Source: a virus
Virus record (IMG/VR): IMGVR_UViG_3300000313_000003
Location: 1 to 37,860 of that record
Reading direction: 5' to 3' (one strand)
DNA: 37,860 bases
Positions 37,276 to 37,860 of this stretch are shown piece after piece. Below the pieces are notes generated by a model that saw nothing but the letters and a program-made list of their open reading frames with translations, was not told the DNA's origin and searched no databases. The translations under genes and the position numbers were made by a program. Each line of letters begins with the position of its first letter. The first letter of the stretch is position 1.

Positions 37276-37860
37276 TTAGCCAACCTTAACACATGTGAAT
37301 CTGTTAAATGTATTTGTATTTGACAAGTCCACAGTATTTCCGATACCACCTGTAAAAGCAATAGTCACAAATGCTGTATCACCTGCTGCCATATCAACTA
37401 AATAGGACATATGAGCAGACCAAAATGTTTGACCACCACTAGATGCAAAAGTTGTATTTGGGCTATATTGTGTACTTCTATAAGTACGAGCAGTTGTTAT
37501 AATACTAAATTGTGAATATACGCTAGCAGCTCCTGAAACATTTTGCATCAGACAGCCAGCAGATATTTGATATTTTCCAGTAACTCCTGCTGTAAATACG
37601 CCTGTCCCTGCATTGTAGCCGCCTGTAGTATCATAATTTACTGTTTCATAAATAATCTGATAGACAGCACCATTGCCCGTTACTCCCAATGCTCCTGGGG
37701 CATTTTCGGCTGAAAATCCAATAAATGTTGGAGCAGCTGGTGCTGTAATTGTAACAGTAGATCCTGCACCTGAAGTGGTTATACCACCAGCTCCTAAAAT
37801 ATTTAGATTATTCAAGGCCGGAGTTGCGACACCAGCATTAGTAGTATAAGTAGTTGCAAT
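37276..37860 (-). CDS. Tail fibre, C-terminal part (continues from 1-860)
   Basis: C-terminal ~180 residues of the 447-residue fibre that starts at 860 and runs over the join; stop TAA at 37276. The C1q-like tip follows the last shaft repeat: GFSAENAPGALGVTGNGAVY, FTAGVTGKYQISAGCLMQNV, then YLVDMAAGDTAFVTIAFTGG. The same tip type ends the 870-1490 protein. The 37760-37860 part duplicates 1-101. Confidence 0.85.
   Translation of the reverse strand: MATTYTTNAGVATPALNNLNILGAGGITTSGAGSTVTITAPAAPTFIGFSAENAPGALGVTGNGAVYQIIYETVNYDTTGGYNAGTGVFTAGVTGKYQISAGCLMQNVSGAASVYSQFSIITTARTYRSTQYSPNTTFASSGGQTFWSAHMSYLVDMAAGDTAFVTIAFTGGIGNTVDLSNTNTFNRFTCVKVG
37760..37860. repeat. Terminal direct repeat, right copy
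   Basis: Exact copy of bases 1-101; marks the circle closure. Merging gives a unique length of 37,759 bp. Confidence 0.93.

Overview
This window looks like one complete, circular (or circularly permuted) genome of a tailed dsDNA phage. The first 101 bases are repeated exactly at positions 37760-37860, so the unique length is about 37,759 bp and one tail-fibre gene runs across the join. The sequence is AT-rich by eye. Most genes have clear Shine-Dalgarno sites (AGGAGG, GAGG), so the host is a bacterium with ordinary SD-led translation. The gene set (large and small terminase, P22-like portal, scaffold, N4-gp56-type capsid, adaptor, nozzle-like protein, glycine/glutamine-rich internal proteins, fibres, no sheath or long tape measure) suggests a short-tailed podovirus-like phage. 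I cannot name the host.

Layout. (1) A leftward (minus-strand) late block starts at the small terminase (27348) and runs through large terminase, portal, scaffold, capsid, decoration-like protein, adaptor, nozzle-like protein and three large internal/ejection-type proteins. It then continues through a cassette of mosaic fibre genes (4646 to 870), crosses the join and ends with a C1q-like fibre tip and a small lipoprotein (37066). (2) Short plus-strand inserts sit inside this block: membrane/coiled-coil genes at 4914-5299, a lipoprotein at 19413, a small gene at 20289 and a metallophosphoesterase at 24176. (3) A plus-strand operon at 27474-29549 holds a membrane/coiled-coil protein, an AbrB-like protein and unknowns, and ends in a strong terminator. 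(4) A leftward early operon (33190 to 29673) encodes an ERF-type annealing protein, a YqaJ exonuclease and a winged-helix replication protein that contains a row of 23-bp iterons, a likely origin. (5) A control region at 33255-33364 has divergent promoters with dyads; it drives the leftward operon and a rightward operon (33365-36984) with a Cro-like regulator, a broken helicase gene, a RusA resolvase and many small accessory proteins.

The most striking property is the load of splicing and homing elements in essential packaging and capsid genes. The major capsid gene is cut into three exons by two related group I introns, one 198 nt without an ORF and one 1208 nt carrying a LAGLIDADG endonuclease. 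The large terminase carries a 170-residue mini-intein placed just before its last nuclease aspartate motif. A free-standing HNH endonuclease sits between two structural genes. Two capsid RNA splicing events and one protein splicing event would be needed to make virions.

Other unusual items are a tRNA-shaped cloverleaf directly after the terminase stop codon, a palindrome (GTAAAGCGGCTTTAC type) used four times at gene boundaries, a fibre gene whose aligned start codon is ATC, and hairpins that bury ribosome-binding sites. I see no recognisable endolysin, integrase or DNA polymerase.
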